The position numbers and the translations under genes are program-made. The notes under the pieces are model-generated. The model saw only the letters and a program-made list of their open reading frames with translations. It did no database searches and was not told the origin of the DNA. Source: Anaerolineae bacterium (lineage in GTDB: Bacteria; Chloroflexota; Anaerolineae; 4572-78; J111). From it: a stretch of 64,000 nt of DNA. This document shows positions 17,171-26,787 of this stretch, piece after piece (the stretch's first letter is position 1; every line of letters begins with the position of its first letter). The stretch covers positions 1 through 64,000 of the forward strand of contig JAHDWA010000016.1 of NCBI GenBank assembly GCA_023382535.1. The letters run 5' to 3'.

Positions 17171-17740
17171 ATGCAAGGGCACACGCACGCGCTATTCGGT
17201 CTCGTCACTCTGGCCGCGGTCCAGACGGTAACTCCCCTGGTCCAACCCCATCTCATTGCCGGTTTCCCTGCCGGGGCGGCTCTGTGTGCTGGGGCGGCGA
17301 TCCTGGGCGCCCTGGCCCCGGATATTGATGCCGAGGAGTCGACGATCAAACACGAACTGGGTGGGGCCGGCACGGTCGCCTCCGGGGGGCTGGGCTTGGC
17401 TGGGGTCAAGCACCGCGGCCTGACCCACTATGGCCTTACGGCGGGACTGGCGCTGGCGGCCGCCTGGCTGATCGGCCGGCAGTTTGGCTATGGCGATGTT
17501 GGACTGGCCTTTGGCCTGGGCTACCTGAGCCATATCCTGGCCGACGCGATGACGAAACAGGGCGTGCCGCTCTGGGGACCACTGCCGGGCCAATTTCACT
17601 TATTACCCAAAGCGCTGTGTATGCGCACCGGCAGTCCGGCCGAAACGCTGCTTTTTATGGCCCTCGTCCTGGTCCTGGGCCGGCTGGGGCCGGCCCTGCT
17701 GCCCCCTGCTTGGTTAAAATCACTGGAGAGGTTTATATGA
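17171..17740 (+). CDS. YdjM/DUF457-type membrane-bound metal-dependent hydrolase
   Basis: From ATG 17171 the protein has 189 residues (the frame is open 39 codons further upstream but overlaps the preceding gene). MQGHTHALFG at the N-terminus, LAPDIDAEES near residue 55 and KHRGLTHYGL near 80 are the His/Asp motifs of the YdjM (DUF457) family of inner-membrane predicted metal hydrolases. Four or more hydrophobic segments are present. The substrate is unknown in the family. The TGA stop overlaps the ATG of the next gene. Confidence 0.8.
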   Translation: MQGHTHALFGLVTLAAVQTVTPLVQPHLIAGFPAGAALCAGAAILGALAPDIDAEESTIKHELGGAGTVASGGLGLAGVKHRGLTHYGLTAGLALAAAWLIGRQFGYGDVGLAFGLGYLSHILADAMTKQGVPLWGPLPGQFHLLPKALCMRTGSPAETLLFMALVLVLGRLGPALLPPAWLKSLERFI

Positions 17741-18258
17741 ACTACCACAGATCTTTTTTCAGAGAGCTGCCGCTGATTCGACTGGCCAAGGCCCTTCTGA
17801 CGCTGGCGACCGGGGTGACCGGGCTGCTCATCGTCTTTGGCAACCTGACCGATTATCAGACGAATTTCAAGTTCGTCCAGCATGTCCTGAGTATGGACAC
17901 CACATTTCCCGACAACACGATTAAGTATCGGGCGATCAAATCATCCCGGATCCATCACGCCATCTACCACTTCATTATTCTGGTTGAAGCGGTAATGGCG
18001 ATCCTCTGCACGCTCGGTGGGGTCAACTTGCTCCGCCATCTGAAAGCCGACAAGGACACCTTCCACCGGGCCAAGCGGCCCGCGCTGGGCGGCCTCCTGG
18101 CCGGACTGCTGCTCTGGTTCTTCGGCTTTCAGGGCGTGGCCGGCGAGTGGTTTGGCATGTGGATGTCCCGGCAGTGGAACGGGCTGCCGGACGCCGCCCG
18201 GCTGACCCAGTTTATGGCCATAATTTTGACATTTGTTTCGCTGAAAAACGACGACTGA
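17737..18258 (+). CDS. DUF2165-family small integral membrane protein
   Basis: The 173-residue protein starts at ATG 17737 after GGAGAGG. It shows the conserved DUF2165 signature NFKFVQHVLSMDTTFPDN near residues 46-63 and about four membrane helices. The family has no established function and is scattered in bacteria. It sits as probable cargo between the YdjM-like gene and the purine-type permease. Confidence 0.82.
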   Translation: MNYHRSFFRELPLIRLAKALLTLATGVTGLLIVFGNLTDYQTNFKFVQHVLSMDTTFPDNTIKYRAIKSSRIHHAIYHFIILVEAVMAILCTLGGVNLLRHLKADKDTFHRAKRPALGGLLAGLLLWFFGFQGVAGEWFGMWMSRQWNGLPDAARLTQFMAIILTFVSLKNDD

Positions 18259-18265
18259 GGCCGCG

Positions 18266-19798
18266 ATGAAAATTCAGTCCCTCGGTCAACCTATTTCCCT
18301 CAACTTTACTCGGGGTGATTGGGACAGCGTGGTGGCTCTGACCATCCGTATTCTGGCGCTGTTGGTGCTGTTTCCGGCCATCCTGATCAGGACGTTTCAT
18401 TTCGCCCCCGAGCTGGTCTTCGGACAAATCATCCCCGGTTTGGCGCTGACCCTGCTGGTTGGGTCGAGCGCATTTGCTTACTACGCTGCCCGGTTAGCTG
18501 CCGTTCGGGGCCGGCCAGAGGTGACCGCCTTGCCCTACGGTCTCTCCACCCCGGTGATGTTTGTCTACTTGTTTGGGATCATGGGACCGGTCTATTTCAG
18601 CACGCACGACCCGCTCCAGGCCTACTGCATTGGACTGGGCGCCGCTTTTGTAGGTGGGCTGGTGGAGCTGAGTGGGGCCGTAGTCGGCCCCTGGCTGCAC
18701 CGGATGGCGCCGCGAGCAGGTCTGCTGGGCACGATCGCCGGGGTGGTCCTGGTCTGGATTGCCGTGGTTCCCCTCACCCTTATTTTCAGCAGCCCTTTGA
18801 TCGGATTAGTCAGCCTGTTTGTGGCGCTGCTGGGGATCCTGGGGCGTTACCGGTTTCCTTTCCACCTGCCGGTGGGGGTAGTGGTGATCGTGCTGGGAAT
18901 TGGCCTCGGCCTCCTGACCGGCGAGGTCCGGCCCACTCTGGAAAGCGTATCGGTGGCCGTACCTGTACCGGTCCTGGGCGATCTGTGGACCGGACTCAAC
19001 TTGTTGCTGGCCCGTCCCGAATTTCTGGCCGTCATTATCCCCATTGAAATCAGCAATTTCATTGAGACGATCGGCAACGTCGAGAGCGCCCGGACCGCCG
19101 GCGATGATTACAAGGTACAACCCGCATTGCTGATCCAGGGAGCCGGTACTTGCCTGGGAGCGATGTTGGGATCGCCGTTTCCAACGGTCATCTGGATTGG
19201 GCATCCGGCCTATAAACAGCTGAACGCGAGGCAGGGTTACACCCTGCTGACCGGTCTATTCCTGTTCGCCGCCGCTGTGCTGGGGCTGTTGGTCTTTTTG
19301 TACCACCTGGTCCCGGCCGCCAGCGCCGCCACCCTGCTGGTGGTCGTAGGCCTGCTGATGGTCCAACACGCTTTCCAGGCCAGTCCTCCGGCGCACGGCG
19401 TGGCTATCGCTCTGGCGATGGCGCCGCACCTGGCCGATCTGCTGCAAAAGCAGCTGACGGGGACTTTACAGGAAATCTTGCCTGGCGGGGTCACCCCGGC
19501 GCTGCTCGTGCGCCTGGCCGAAAATCACGCGGTGTACCTGCCCAGTTACGCCCTGCTGTCGCAGGGGGCCATCCTGACCGGGCTGCTCTGGGGCAGCATT
19601 GCCACCTTTTTGGTGGAGGGAAAATTACACCAGGCAGCGCTTTTTAGCGGGCTGGCCTTTATTCTGGCGCTGGCCGGGTTGATTCACGCCGAGCAGATCG
19701 GTCTGTCTTTCTCGCCGGTAACCGCCGGATACCTGGTCGTGACCCTCCTGTTCGGGCTTTTTTATCTGCATCAAAGATGGGGAGGCGCAAATGACTAA
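18266..19798 (+). CDS. NCS2-type xanthine/uracil (AzgA-like) permease
   Basis: The 510-residue protein has about 12-14 membrane helices and the features of NCS2/AzgA permeases: GRPEVTALPYGLSTPVMF in the first third, and IPIEISNFIETIGNVESA in the middle, where these transporters carry conserved acidic residues for nucleobase binding. It would import a purine or related base with protons. The start at 18266 follows GAGGCCGCG, a weak ribosome-binding site. The next gene overlaps its end by 8 bases. A metabolic permease inside a transfer operon is unusual and looks like cargo. Confidence 0.8.
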   Translation: MKIQSLGQPISLNFTRGDWDSVVALTIRILALLVLFPAILIRTFHFAPELVFGQIIPGLALTLLVGSSAFAYYAARLAAVRGRPEVTALPYGLSTPVMFVYLFGIMGPVYFSTHDPLQAYCIGLGAAFVGGLVELSGAVVGPWLHRMAPRAGLLGTIAGVVLVWIAVVPLTLIFSSPLIGLVSLFVALLGILGRYRFPFHLPVGVVVIVLGIGLGLLTGEVRPTLESVSVAVPVPVLGDLWTGLNLLLARPEFLAVIIPIEISNFIETIGNVESARTAGDDYKVQPALLIQGAGTCLGAMLGSPFPTVIWIGHPAYKQLNARQGYTLLTGLFLFAAAVLGLLVFLYHLVPAASAATLLVVVGLLMVQHAFQASPPAHGVAIALAMAPHLADLLQKQLTGTLQEILPGGVTPALLVRLAENHAVYLPSYALLSQGAILTGLLWGSIATFLVEGKLHQAALFSGLAFILALAGLIHAEQIGLSFSPVTAGYLVVTLLFGLFYLHQRWGGAND

Positions 19799-20315
19799 TC
19801 GTTTGCCAGGCCTCCCTATTGAGGCCGATCGAGCGCTCCTTGACTGGCGCGACCAACTCCTGGCCCGCTGCCCGGTTACACCCAACAGCGACATCATTAT
19901 CACCGAGCGGCTCAGCCTTATCTACGGCTTGAGACTATGGTCGTTGTGCGAGCAGAATTTACCTTTCTGGGCTGACCTTATGATTGGGCAAGTGTTGTCC
20001 GAAGAAAATGTCCTGGGCATACGGGCCCTGGTCGAAATTGCCGGCCGGAGTCCCCGGCCGCTCGCCCTGGAGCAACTGGTTGATGAGCTGGCGGACGAGA
20101 TCGAGCGGGCGGCCGGAGCCGGTCACAGCGTCGCTGTCCGGGGCTGCGGCGGGTATCTCGGCCAGATTGGCGACGGTATCCCGGTAGGGACGGCGGCCAG
20201 CCTGAGAGGGGAATTCAAAACCCACAAGAGTTTACAGCTTGAGTTCTTTGTGGCGGCGACGACAAAAGGACCGAAAATGCCCCGTTATCCTGGTTTCATT
20301 GAAAGGGCCCCATGA
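19791..20315 (+). CDS. Hypothetical protein
   Basis: The 174-residue product is of unknown family. The C-terminal half (about 115-165) is beta-rich with Gly (AVRGCGGYLGQIGDGIPVG) and the N-terminal part is helical. There is no signal peptide or membrane helix. It is translationally coupled on both sides: its ATG lies 8 bases inside the permease gene and its stop overlaps the start of the ParB-like gene, so it is probably real. Confidence 0.55.
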   Translation: MTNRLPGLPIEADRALLDWRDQLLARCPVTPNSDIIITERLSLIYGLRLWSLCEQNLPFWADLMIGQVLSEENVLGIRALVEIAGRSPRPLALEQLVDELADEIERAAGAGHSVAVRGCGGYLGQIGDGIPVGTAASLRGEFKTHKSLQLEFFVAATTKGPKMPRYPGFIERAP

Positions 20316-21202
20316 AAAATATCGTCACGCTTGACCTGGACACCATTGAATTCAAACCGGAGTTCAAAGTCCGAACTGAGGAATGTAACCCGGCGGTGAT
20401 CGCCCGCTATCGGGAGAGCCTGGACAGCCTGCCGGAGATTGAAGTCTGGCGGGAGCCGGAGACGGGCCGGATCTACCTGGTCAGCGGGCGGCACCGGCTG
20501 GAAGCCAACCGGGCCGAAGGCTACCGCGAAGTGGCCGTGGTTCACATAGAAGGTGACTACGACGACGCCTTCGTGCGGGCGCGAGCAGCCAACCTCAGCC
20601 ACGGCCTGCCCTATGCGCCCAAAGAGTGGCAGCAGGCGGTGCGGGAGATTGTCCGCCGGCGCTACCGGCGGGCCAATGCCTGGATCGCCCGTGAAGCCGG
20701 CTGCAGCGCCCGGACGGTCGGCCGGGTCCGGGCCGACCTCGAACAGGCTGGCGACATCCCATGGTTGGAGTTCCTGGAAACGGAAAACGGCCAGCCGGTA
20801 CAGCGTCACGCCCCGCCTGGTGACGAAACCCCGGTCCAGGCAGAGGCAGCGCCGGCAGGGAGTGAAACACCTGATTTCGAAGAAAAGGAAGCCGAGGCAG
20901 CGGCCCGGATGCAGCCGGAGGATAGTGATCAGGCCGGCGGTCACGCTGAAAACAGCAGAGGCGGTGAGAACGCCACCACCCCTGAGGACAGGCCCGCCAA
21001 GGTAACCCTGAAGCTGGCCCAACTGGGTGAACCGCTGGCGGTCGAGGCGGGGCTGTGGATTGACGGCCAGCTGCACCCCATCCCGGTGACATTACTCATT
21101 GCGGTCACGCCGCCAGCCGGCCTGGCCGAAACCGCCCCGGGTTACGACAACTGCCTGGTCATTACCAAAAATATCGCCGCCGAGTTGAAGCTGTTGGTCT
21201 AG
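20312..21202 (+). CDS. ParB-like N-terminal (ParB/sulfiredoxin fold) protein
   Basis: The 296-residue protein has a ParB nuclease/CTPase-like domain at residues 1-95. The motif LVSGRHRLEANRAEGY near 50-66 corresponds to the GxHRxxA phosphate-binding box of ParB/Srx proteins. A helix-turn-helix-like stretch (NAWIAREAGCSARTVGRV) follows at about 127-144. The C-terminal 140 residues are acidic, then a small beta segment. It likely acts in partitioning or regulation of the element. No ParA partner is seen nearby. Confidence 0.75.
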   Translation: MKNIVTLDLDTIEFKPEFKVRTEECNPAVIARYRESLDSLPEIEVWREPETGRIYLVSGRHRLEANRAEGYREVAVVHIEGDYDDAFVRARAANLSHGLPYAPKEWQQAVREIVRRRYRRANAWIAREAGCSARTVGRVRADLEQAGDIPWLEFLETENGQPVQRHAPPGDETPVQAEAAPAGSETPDFEEKEAEAAARMQPEDSDQAGGHAENSRGGENATTPEDRPAKVTLKLAQLGEPLAVEAGLWIDGQLHPIPVTLLIAVTPPAGLAETAPGYDNCLVITKNIAAELKLLV

Positions 21203-21214
21203 CCAGGTGAAGCG

Positions 21215-21892
21215 GTGAGCTGCCAGACCAATCTCAAAAAATCAGCCGGGGCGGCAAAACGAAACGGCATCAGCAGCGCCACAAACTTCGTTGGCCAGAC
21301 GCTGACCGTGGGCCCACTGACCCGCATTGGCCTGGCTCCTGACGGTCAGCAGCCGCCCCTCCTGGCCGTCAGGGAAGATGGGCAATATCGAGGCGACGTC
21401 ATTGACCTGGAGGGGCCGGCCCGGGTCTTTAGCCCGATCCGAGCGAAAGATGGCAGTATGTGGATTGAAACCAGAGCGCCGCTGCGGCTGCTCAGTTATA
21501 CGAATCGAACGGGGCAGCGAACTGAAGTGTCCCTGTTAAGAAGCGAGCGGGAAGCCGCCGCGACCCGGTACTTCCGGGCCCAAAATGCCAGAAACATCCA
21601 TCAGGCCATCCAACAAAAACGGAAGGTCAAGGTCGGGTATCAAAGCCCGCAGGGGACACGAACTTTTATCCTCACACCCCTGGATATTAAGGGCGGGCGG
21701 AGCGAGGCGACCCGCAAAAACAGGTATTTTTGGGCCTACGACGAGGCCGGCCAGCGGGTGGTCTCGCTGCGGCTGGACCGGGTGGCGGCGGCTTGGCCCA
21801 CCGCCGAGCATTTCGACCCGGCAACCCCGGCTCAGTTGTGGGCCGGAAAAGAACCACCCCACTGGAATCTACCGCGAGAGTGGACGACCTAA
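21215..21892 (+). CDS. WYL-domain-like protein
   Basis: The 225-residue protein starts at GTG 21215. Residues 125-200 (IHQAIQQKRKVKVGYQSP, then LTPLDIKGG, NRYFWAYDEAG and VSLRLDRVAAAW) follow the pattern of WYL domains, which bind ligands or nucleic acid and regulate mobile-element and defence genes. The first 120 residues are beta-rich and unrecognised; no helix-turn-helix is evident. The gene is directly followed by the coupling ATPase (ATG one base after its stop). Confidence 0.55.
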   Translation: MSCQTNLKKSAGAAKRNGISSATNFVGQTLTVGPLTRIGLAPDGQQPPLLAVREDGQYRGDVIDLEGPARVFSPIRAKDGSMWIETRAPLRLLSYTNRTGQRTEVSLLRSEREAAATRYFRAQNARNIHQAIQQKRKVKVGYQSPQGTRTFILTPLDIKGGRSEATRKNRYFWAYDEAGQRVVSLRLDRVAAAWPTAEHFDPATPAQLWAGKEPPHWNLPREWTT

Positions 21893-24790
21893 ATGTTATC
21901 ACGATTTTCCATTTCATCCCTCGGTCCCAAACAGACCTTTACTCTTCTGCTGGGGATATTGCTCCTGGCCGCCGGGCTCAGCCTGGGCAGTTATCGGCTG
22001 CCGGAGAAAGCGTTGACTGCCCGGCGCGGGCCGCTGGCCCTGATCCCGCGCAGTACCCGCCAGACCTTTGTCCTCTACCGGGGACCCATCGGAGCCGGAT
22101 CGGCCGGCCTGTTTATCCTTATCGCCGCCGGCTGGATGGGGACCGAAGGGCTGGCTCGCGCCTGGCAAAAGCGACGCAACGAAGAACTGGCGGCCAATGC
22201 GGTGCTGCTCCGCCTGGCCCCCCGCGTGGATGACAAGAGCCAGTGGGCTGCGGCAGCCGACCTGTGGGCCGCGCTGCACTCGACCCTGGCCCGGCCCGGC
22301 TGGCAGAGCTGGCTGGGGGCAGGGCTGCACGTGAGTTTTGAGATAGTCCAGCAGGCCGGGGAACGTCTAACCTTTTACTTGTGGGCGCCGCGGCCAGTGG
22401 CCGAGACCCTGGTCCGGCAGTTCCGGGCGGTCTACGCCGGGTTGGAAATCGAGACCCTGATCAAAAGTGGACCGGAGGGCGGGCCGAGCGATGAAATGAA
22501 TGATTATCTGCTCCCGGCTGGTGAGGCGCTATCCTGGCAGTGGGCTGACCTCGGCCTGGCGCGAGAGTCCTGGCGACCGCTGCGGGCCAACTTTAGCGGC
22601 GATCCTTTACCGTCACTGCTCTCCAGCCTGGAAGGGCTGGCCCCAGGCAGCCAGCTGGCGGCCCTACACTTCGTCCTGCGCCCGGCTGCGGACGGTTGGC
22701 AGCGGGGCGGGCAAGCTTTTGCCGCCCGGCTGCGCGGCGATACCCGGGGGCCAGGTCAACCCCGGCCGAGATTGGGCAGCCAGGAGCGGGAGCTGCTCAA
22801 GCAGATCGAGGCGAAAGGCCAGGCGCGCGGCTATGACCTGTGCCTGCGGGCCCTGGTCGCCGGCGTCGGTGATGTGAGTAGCAACCCTTCGTCAGAGCTC
22901 AGGATAAATCTGGATCGCCTGATCCGGGTCTTCGACCAGTTTGGGGCGGACAATCGCCTGGCGGTGCGTCAAAATGGCGACGAAAAGGAGCTGTACCGGC
23001 TCAGAGGCCGTTATTTCCCGGCCGGCTGGGGCCCGAGCGTGGTCAGTGAAGCCGAACTGGCCGCGCTGGCTCACCTGCCCAACGCCGACATCAGCGGCGT
23101 CTCCATCGCCCGGGCCCGGGCGCGGATCGAGAAGCCTAGCCCAGTTTCCTTTATCCAGCCCGGCGAAAAGCGGGTTGCCCTGGGCCGCTTTGTGGATGTG
23201 CCCTCTTTTGGCGGCGGGCTGGCCGAACGGCTCTACCCACTCCAATCCCTGCGTCGGCTGCTCAAGCTGTCCGGTGGTGAGATCAGTCCCACCCCCGGCC
23301 CGCTGGCTGAGGCGGAACGGGCGGTTGGGATCAAGTTGATCGATGCCCGCCGCCACTTCCACGTCGTCGGCCCGACCGGGGTCGGCAAATCGACCATGCT
23401 GCTGCGCATGATCTGGCAGTACCTGGCCGATTTCCCCGAAGCGGCGGTCTGGCTGCAGGAGCCGCACCAGGATTTGACCCATAAAGTGGTCAAACGGGTG
23501 CCGCTCTGGCGCGAAAAGGATGTGATCTGGCTGGATGTGATGGACCCATTGCGGGTGCTGGGCATCAACCCGCTGGAACTGCCCGCCGGGGCGGAGATGG
23601 GCGCGGTCGTGGCCAATGTGATGGGCATTATGCGCAAGGCCATGGGCGCCAACTGGGACTCGGCGGTGCAGATGCAGGAGATCCTGGAAAATGCCCTCCT
23701 GGCGGTCCTGGCCGGCCAGCCCCGGCCGACCATGGTCCACCTGCTCAAGCTGCTGACCAACACCGATTACCGCTACGACCTGACGGTCAATCTGAACGAC
23801 CCGATTGCCGCGCCTTACTGGCAGAGCCTGGAGCAGAAAAAGGAAAAGGAACTCGACGCTATTTTCAGCGTGCCCCGCCGCCGGATCAATGCCTTTGTCC
23901 GCAATGCCGTCGTCCGGCGGATCGTGGCCCAGCCGGACAGCACGGTCAACTTCCGTCAGGCCATTGATAGCGGCAAGATCATCCTGGTCCAGCTCGACGA
24001 GCGCATGGGCGGCAGCAACCGGGCCTTTATCGGGGCAATGATGATGTACAAACTCTTCGGCGCGATTATGAGCCGGATGGACATCGAGGAGGGGGAGCGG
24101 CGGCAGGTCGCGATCTGTGTGGACGAGTTCCAGACCTTTGTCGGCCAGAGCGGCCCGGAGTTTGCCAATATCCTGGAGCAGGCCCGCAAGATGGGGGCGA
24201 GTTTGACCCTGGCCCACCAGCACCTGGGCCAGCTGGCCGAGGGTGACCTGGTCCGCTCGGTGGCCAACAACACCGGGACGAAGATCGTCTTCCGGGCCGA
24301 GGCCTCAGACGCCCCCCAATTTTTGAAGTGGCTGCCGGAGCTCAAGGCCATCGAGGATTTGACCACCCTGGCCAACTACCGCTGCTACGTCCGGCCCATG
24401 GTCAATGGCAGCCCCCAGCCGGTCTGCACCCTTTACACCTACGCCGACCCGCCTATCCCCGATCCTGAAGCGGAACTGCGCAGCAGCCGGCGCGGAGAGC
24501 CGGAGCCCCTGCCGCCCCATCCGGGTAATACGGCCCTGGCTGAATTAAAACGGGTGCAGGGCCTGGCGTCCGACGAGGAGCGGCGGGCGGCCCTGCGCGC
24601 CCTGCCGGAACGCGACTGGCCGGCCTACATGGCCGCCCGGCGCTACGACGACGCCGTCCGCCGCAATGAGCTGATCGAACATCCGGAGAAACTACCCGAT
24701 AAGCTGGCCCGGGTGCGGGAGTTGGTCCGATTGGGCTACGGTACGCCGCACTACGAAACCGAAGCGCTCGTGGATGCGATTTTGCGTTGA
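21893..24790 (+). CDS. Type IV coupling protein-like ATPase (TraD/VirD4-HerA type)
   Basis: The 965-residue protein has two N-terminal membrane helices (about 12-32 and 63-80), a long divergent domain, and an ATPase core with Walker A GPTGVGKST (about 493-501) and Walker B VAICVDEFQTF (about 740). GASLTLAHQHLGQL follows, like the arginine/glutamine region of HerA-FtsK ATPases. It would recruit DNA or protein substrate to the secretion channel. The C-terminal 110 residues are helical and charged. Intact motifs contrast with its degenerate relative at 15034. Confidence 0.82.
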   Translation: MLSRFSISSLGPKQTFTLLLGILLLAAGLSLGSYRLPEKALTARRGPLALIPRSTRQTFVLYRGPIGAGSAGLFILIAAGWMGTEGLARAWQKRRNEELAANAVLLRLAPRVDDKSQWAAAADLWAALHSTLARPGWQSWLGAGLHVSFEIVQQAGERLTFYLWAPRPVAETLVRQFRAVYAGLEIETLIKSGPEGGPSDEMNDYLLPAGEALSWQWADLGLARESWRPLRANFSGDPLPSLLSSLEGLAPGSQLAALHFVLRPAADGWQRGGQAFAARLRGDTRGPGQPRPRLGSQERELLKQIEAKGQARGYDLCLRALVAGVGDVSSNPSSELRINLDRLIRVFDQFGADNRLAVRQNGDEKELYRLRGRYFPAGWGPSVVSEAELAALAHLPNADISGVSIARARARIEKPSPVSFIQPGEKRVALGRFVDVPSFGGGLAERLYPLQSLRRLLKLSGGEISPTPGPLAEAERAVGIKLIDARRHFHVVGPTGVGKSTMLLRMIWQYLADFPEAAVWLQEPHQDLTHKVVKRVPLWREKDVIWLDVMDPLRVLGINPLELPAGAEMGAVVANVMGIMRKAMGANWDSAVQMQEILENALLAVLAGQPRPTMVHLLKLLTNTDYRYDLTVNLNDPIAAPYWQSLEQKKEKELDAIFSVPRRRINAFVRNAVVRRIVAQPDSTVNFRQAIDSGKIILVQLDERMGGSNRAFIGAMMMYKLFGAIMSRMDIEEGERRQVAICVDEFQTFVGQSGPEFANILEQARKMGASLTLAHQHLGQLAEGDLVRSVANNTGTKIVFRAEASDAPQFLKWLPELKAIEDLTTLANYRCYVRPMVNGSPQPVCTLYTYADPPIPDPEAELRSSRRGEPEPLPPHPGNTALAELKRVQGLASDEERRAALRALPERDWPAYMAARRYDDAVRRNELIEHPEKLPDKLARVRELVRLGYGTPHYETEALVDAILR

Positions 24791-24899
24791 GGAGACAAGA
24801 AAATGTTGGAACTCGGCGGAACTGATAGCAACTCAGCGGAACTCCCCCGAGTTCCTACGAGTTCCCTTGAGTTCCCTGGGTTCCTACGAGGAGTTAATA
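24791..24899. repeat. GGAACT/GAGTTCC repeat cluster upstream of the replication-relaxation gene
   Basis: GGAACT occurs three times on the left (around 24805-24842) and GAGTTCC or GGTTCC four times at roughly 10-bp intervals on the right (about 24849-24885), so the two halves are inverted. The array ends just before the CGAGGAG ribosome-binding site of the gene at 24900. It could be an iteron-like binding site for a replication protein or an intergenic tandem repeat without function. Confidence 0.65.
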
Positions 24900-25892
24900 A
24901 TGATTACTACAACCAGCCAGTCCCACCCCGTTGACATTGGCAACCGGCAGCGGATCTACGCGTCGGGCCTGGCTAAAACCGAAAACGAATTAAAAGAAAT
25001 CCGGCGGCGGATCGAGCGGGCGGCCAGCCGGGGCGGTCTGACCAGCCGGGACGAACGGCTGCTGGAGTACCTGCGGGAACTCAATGTCCTGACCATCGCC
25101 CAGGTCCAGCGTTTACTCTGGCCCTCAGCCCAGGTCAGGACCGCCTACAAACGGATCAACGACCTGGCCAATTTGGGCCTGGTCGGGCGGGTGCGCACTC
25201 TCAGCGTCGAACTGGAAGCCTGGGGTCTCACCTCGGGCATCGTTTACACGCTGGCCGCCGGTGGGCGCATGTGGCTGCAAGATGAGGTCAGTGACGATCA
25301 CGTCGCCCGGCGGCTCAAACGCGATCAGGTCATTCACGACTTGCTGGGGGCCGAATTGGGCGTCCGGCTGACCGAAGCGACCTTGAGCCGCGGCCAGGGT
25401 TGGGAAATCAACCTGGCTGGGGAACGGGCCGCCAGTTTTTACGAACGCGACGCCGCGCTCCCCCTGGTCCGGCCGGACGCCCTGGTCGTGGTCCGCCACT
25501 GGCAAACGCCCGGCAAAGCGGCCACGCTGCCGCTCTTTGTGGAGATAGACGCCAGCCGTGAAGCCCACGGCCGGCCCAGTTCTGACTGGGGACGCAAGGT
25601 CCACGGTTACGACGCGGTCAGCGCCGGCCAGTGGCAGCAGCACCCGGTCCTATCCACCCTGGGTATTTTTCCCCGGGTGCTGGTGGTAACGCACGGAGCG
25701 CAGCGGCTGCAAAATTTGGCGGCGGCTATCGGCAAACATCGCCGGCAGCCGGTGGTCTACCAGTTGGGTCAGTGGGCGGAGTTAATCGCTGCAGAGGATG
25801 TCCTGACCGCGCCGATCTGGACGGTCATTAACCCGGACGGGCAGTTGGCGTCCGGACAGCCGCTCATCCCGGCCACCAAACCAACGGAGTGA
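24900..25892 (+). CDS. Replication-relaxation family protein
   Basis: From ATG 24900 the protein has 330 residues; the extra upstream codons lie in the repeat cluster and are unlikely to be translated. The N-terminal winged-helix-like part (RDERLLEYLRELNVLTIAQVQRLLW and RINDLANLGLVGR) and the downstream core (RPDALVVV, LPLFVEIDASREA, KVHGYD) match the Replic_Relax family found on plasmids and integrative elements, whose members have been linked to relaxation and replication. AGGAG lies seven bases before the start. Confidence 0.75.
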   Translation: MITTTSQSHPVDIGNRQRIYASGLAKTENELKEIRRRIERAASRGGLTSRDERLLEYLRELNVLTIAQVQRLLWPSAQVRTAYKRINDLANLGLVGRVRTLSVELEAWGLTSGIVYTLAAGGRMWLQDEVSDDHVARRLKRDQVIHDLLGAELGVRLTEATLSRGQGWEINLAGERAASFYERDAALPLVRPDALVVVRHWQTPGKAATLPLFVEIDASREAHGRPSSDWGRKVHGYDAVSAGQWQQHPVLSTLGIFPRVLVVTHGAQRLQNLAAAIGKHRRQPVVYQLGQWAELIAAEDVLTAPIWTVINPDGQLASGQPLIPATKPTE

Positions 25893-25902
25893 GGAGAACT
25901 TT

Positions 25903-26787
25903 ATGACGGCTCAGGAAAATGATCTCTTGAAGCTGTATTTGAATGATATGCACGGCCGGGCTCTGCTTGAGGCGGGGGAAGAAATAGACCTGGCCAGACA
26001 GATCGAGGCTGGCCACCGGGCTGCCGAACAGTTGCGGGGCAGCTTTGACTCCGCCCAACGAGATCAATTGCAGCAGGCAGTCCGCTGCGGTCAGGCCGCC
26101 CGGCAGCGCTTCATCGAAGCCAACTACCGCCTGGTCCTTCAGGTCGCTCGCCAGTACGCCACCCCTGATTTGCCCCTGCCGGACCTGATCCAGGAGGGCA
26201 ACCTCGGCCTGATCCAAGCAGTGGATAAATTTGATTACCGGCGGGGCTGCCGTTTCAGTACTTACGCTACTCACTGGATTCGCCGCGCCATCCGTTACGC
26301 AGTCGCCCGGCAGGCTCCGGTCTATATCCCCTTAAATGTTTGGACCGAATTAGGCCGGATCAAGCGAGCTGTCAATCAGATTTTGCTCGGTGGGGGCACA
26401 GTCATGCTGGAGGCCATTGCCGTTCAGGCCGGGCTGTCGCTCCGCCAGGTCCGCCGCCTGCTGCCGCTTTTGAAGAGGGCCGCTTCCCTGGAGGAACCCG
26501 TTTTTGACGAGGAAGCGGGCGAGACTCTGGCAAGCTTGATGGGCCACTCTGACAGTGCGCTTGAAGACGATCCTGTCTCCCAATTGGGCCTCCTGCTGGC
26601 GGCGCTGCCGCCGCGCCAACAGCAAGCCCTCCGGCTGCGTTACTACGGCCACGGGGGAACCAAGGGTCTCAGCCTCGCGGAGGCGGGCGAAAGGCTGGGC
26701 GGTATCAGCGGCGAGCGCGTCCGACAGATCGAGCAGGAGGCCCTGGAGCGATTAAGGGATCTGTACCACCAGGTCGGCTGGAGGTGA
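25903..26787 (+). CDS. Sigma-70 family RNA polymerase sigma factor
   Basis: The 294-residue protein has region 1.2 (LYLNDMHGRALLEAGEEIDLA), region 2 with the core-binding and -10 recognition helix (LPDLIQEGNLGLIQAVDKF then FSTYATHWIRRAIRYA), region 3, and region 4 with a helix-turn-helix (LSLAEAGERLGGISGERVRQ). It is close to the primary/RpoD-like group 2 layout but lacks region 1.1. GAGGAGA precedes the start. A sigma factor inside the element suggests that it drives its own transfer or cargo genes. Confidence 0.92.
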   Translation: MTAQENDLLKLYLNDMHGRALLEAGEEIDLARQIEAGHRAAEQLRGSFDSAQRDQLQQAVRCGQAARQRFIEANYRLVLQVARQYATPDLPLPDLIQEGNLGLIQAVDKFDYRRGCRFSTYATHWIRRAIRYAVARQAPVYIPLNVWTELGRIKRAVNQILLGGGTVMLEAIAVQAGLSLRQVRRLLPLLKRAASLEEPVFDEEAGETLASLMGHSDSALEDDPVSQLGLLLAALPPRQQQALRLRYYGHGGTKGLSLAEAGERLGGISGERVRQIEQEALERLRDLYHQVGWR

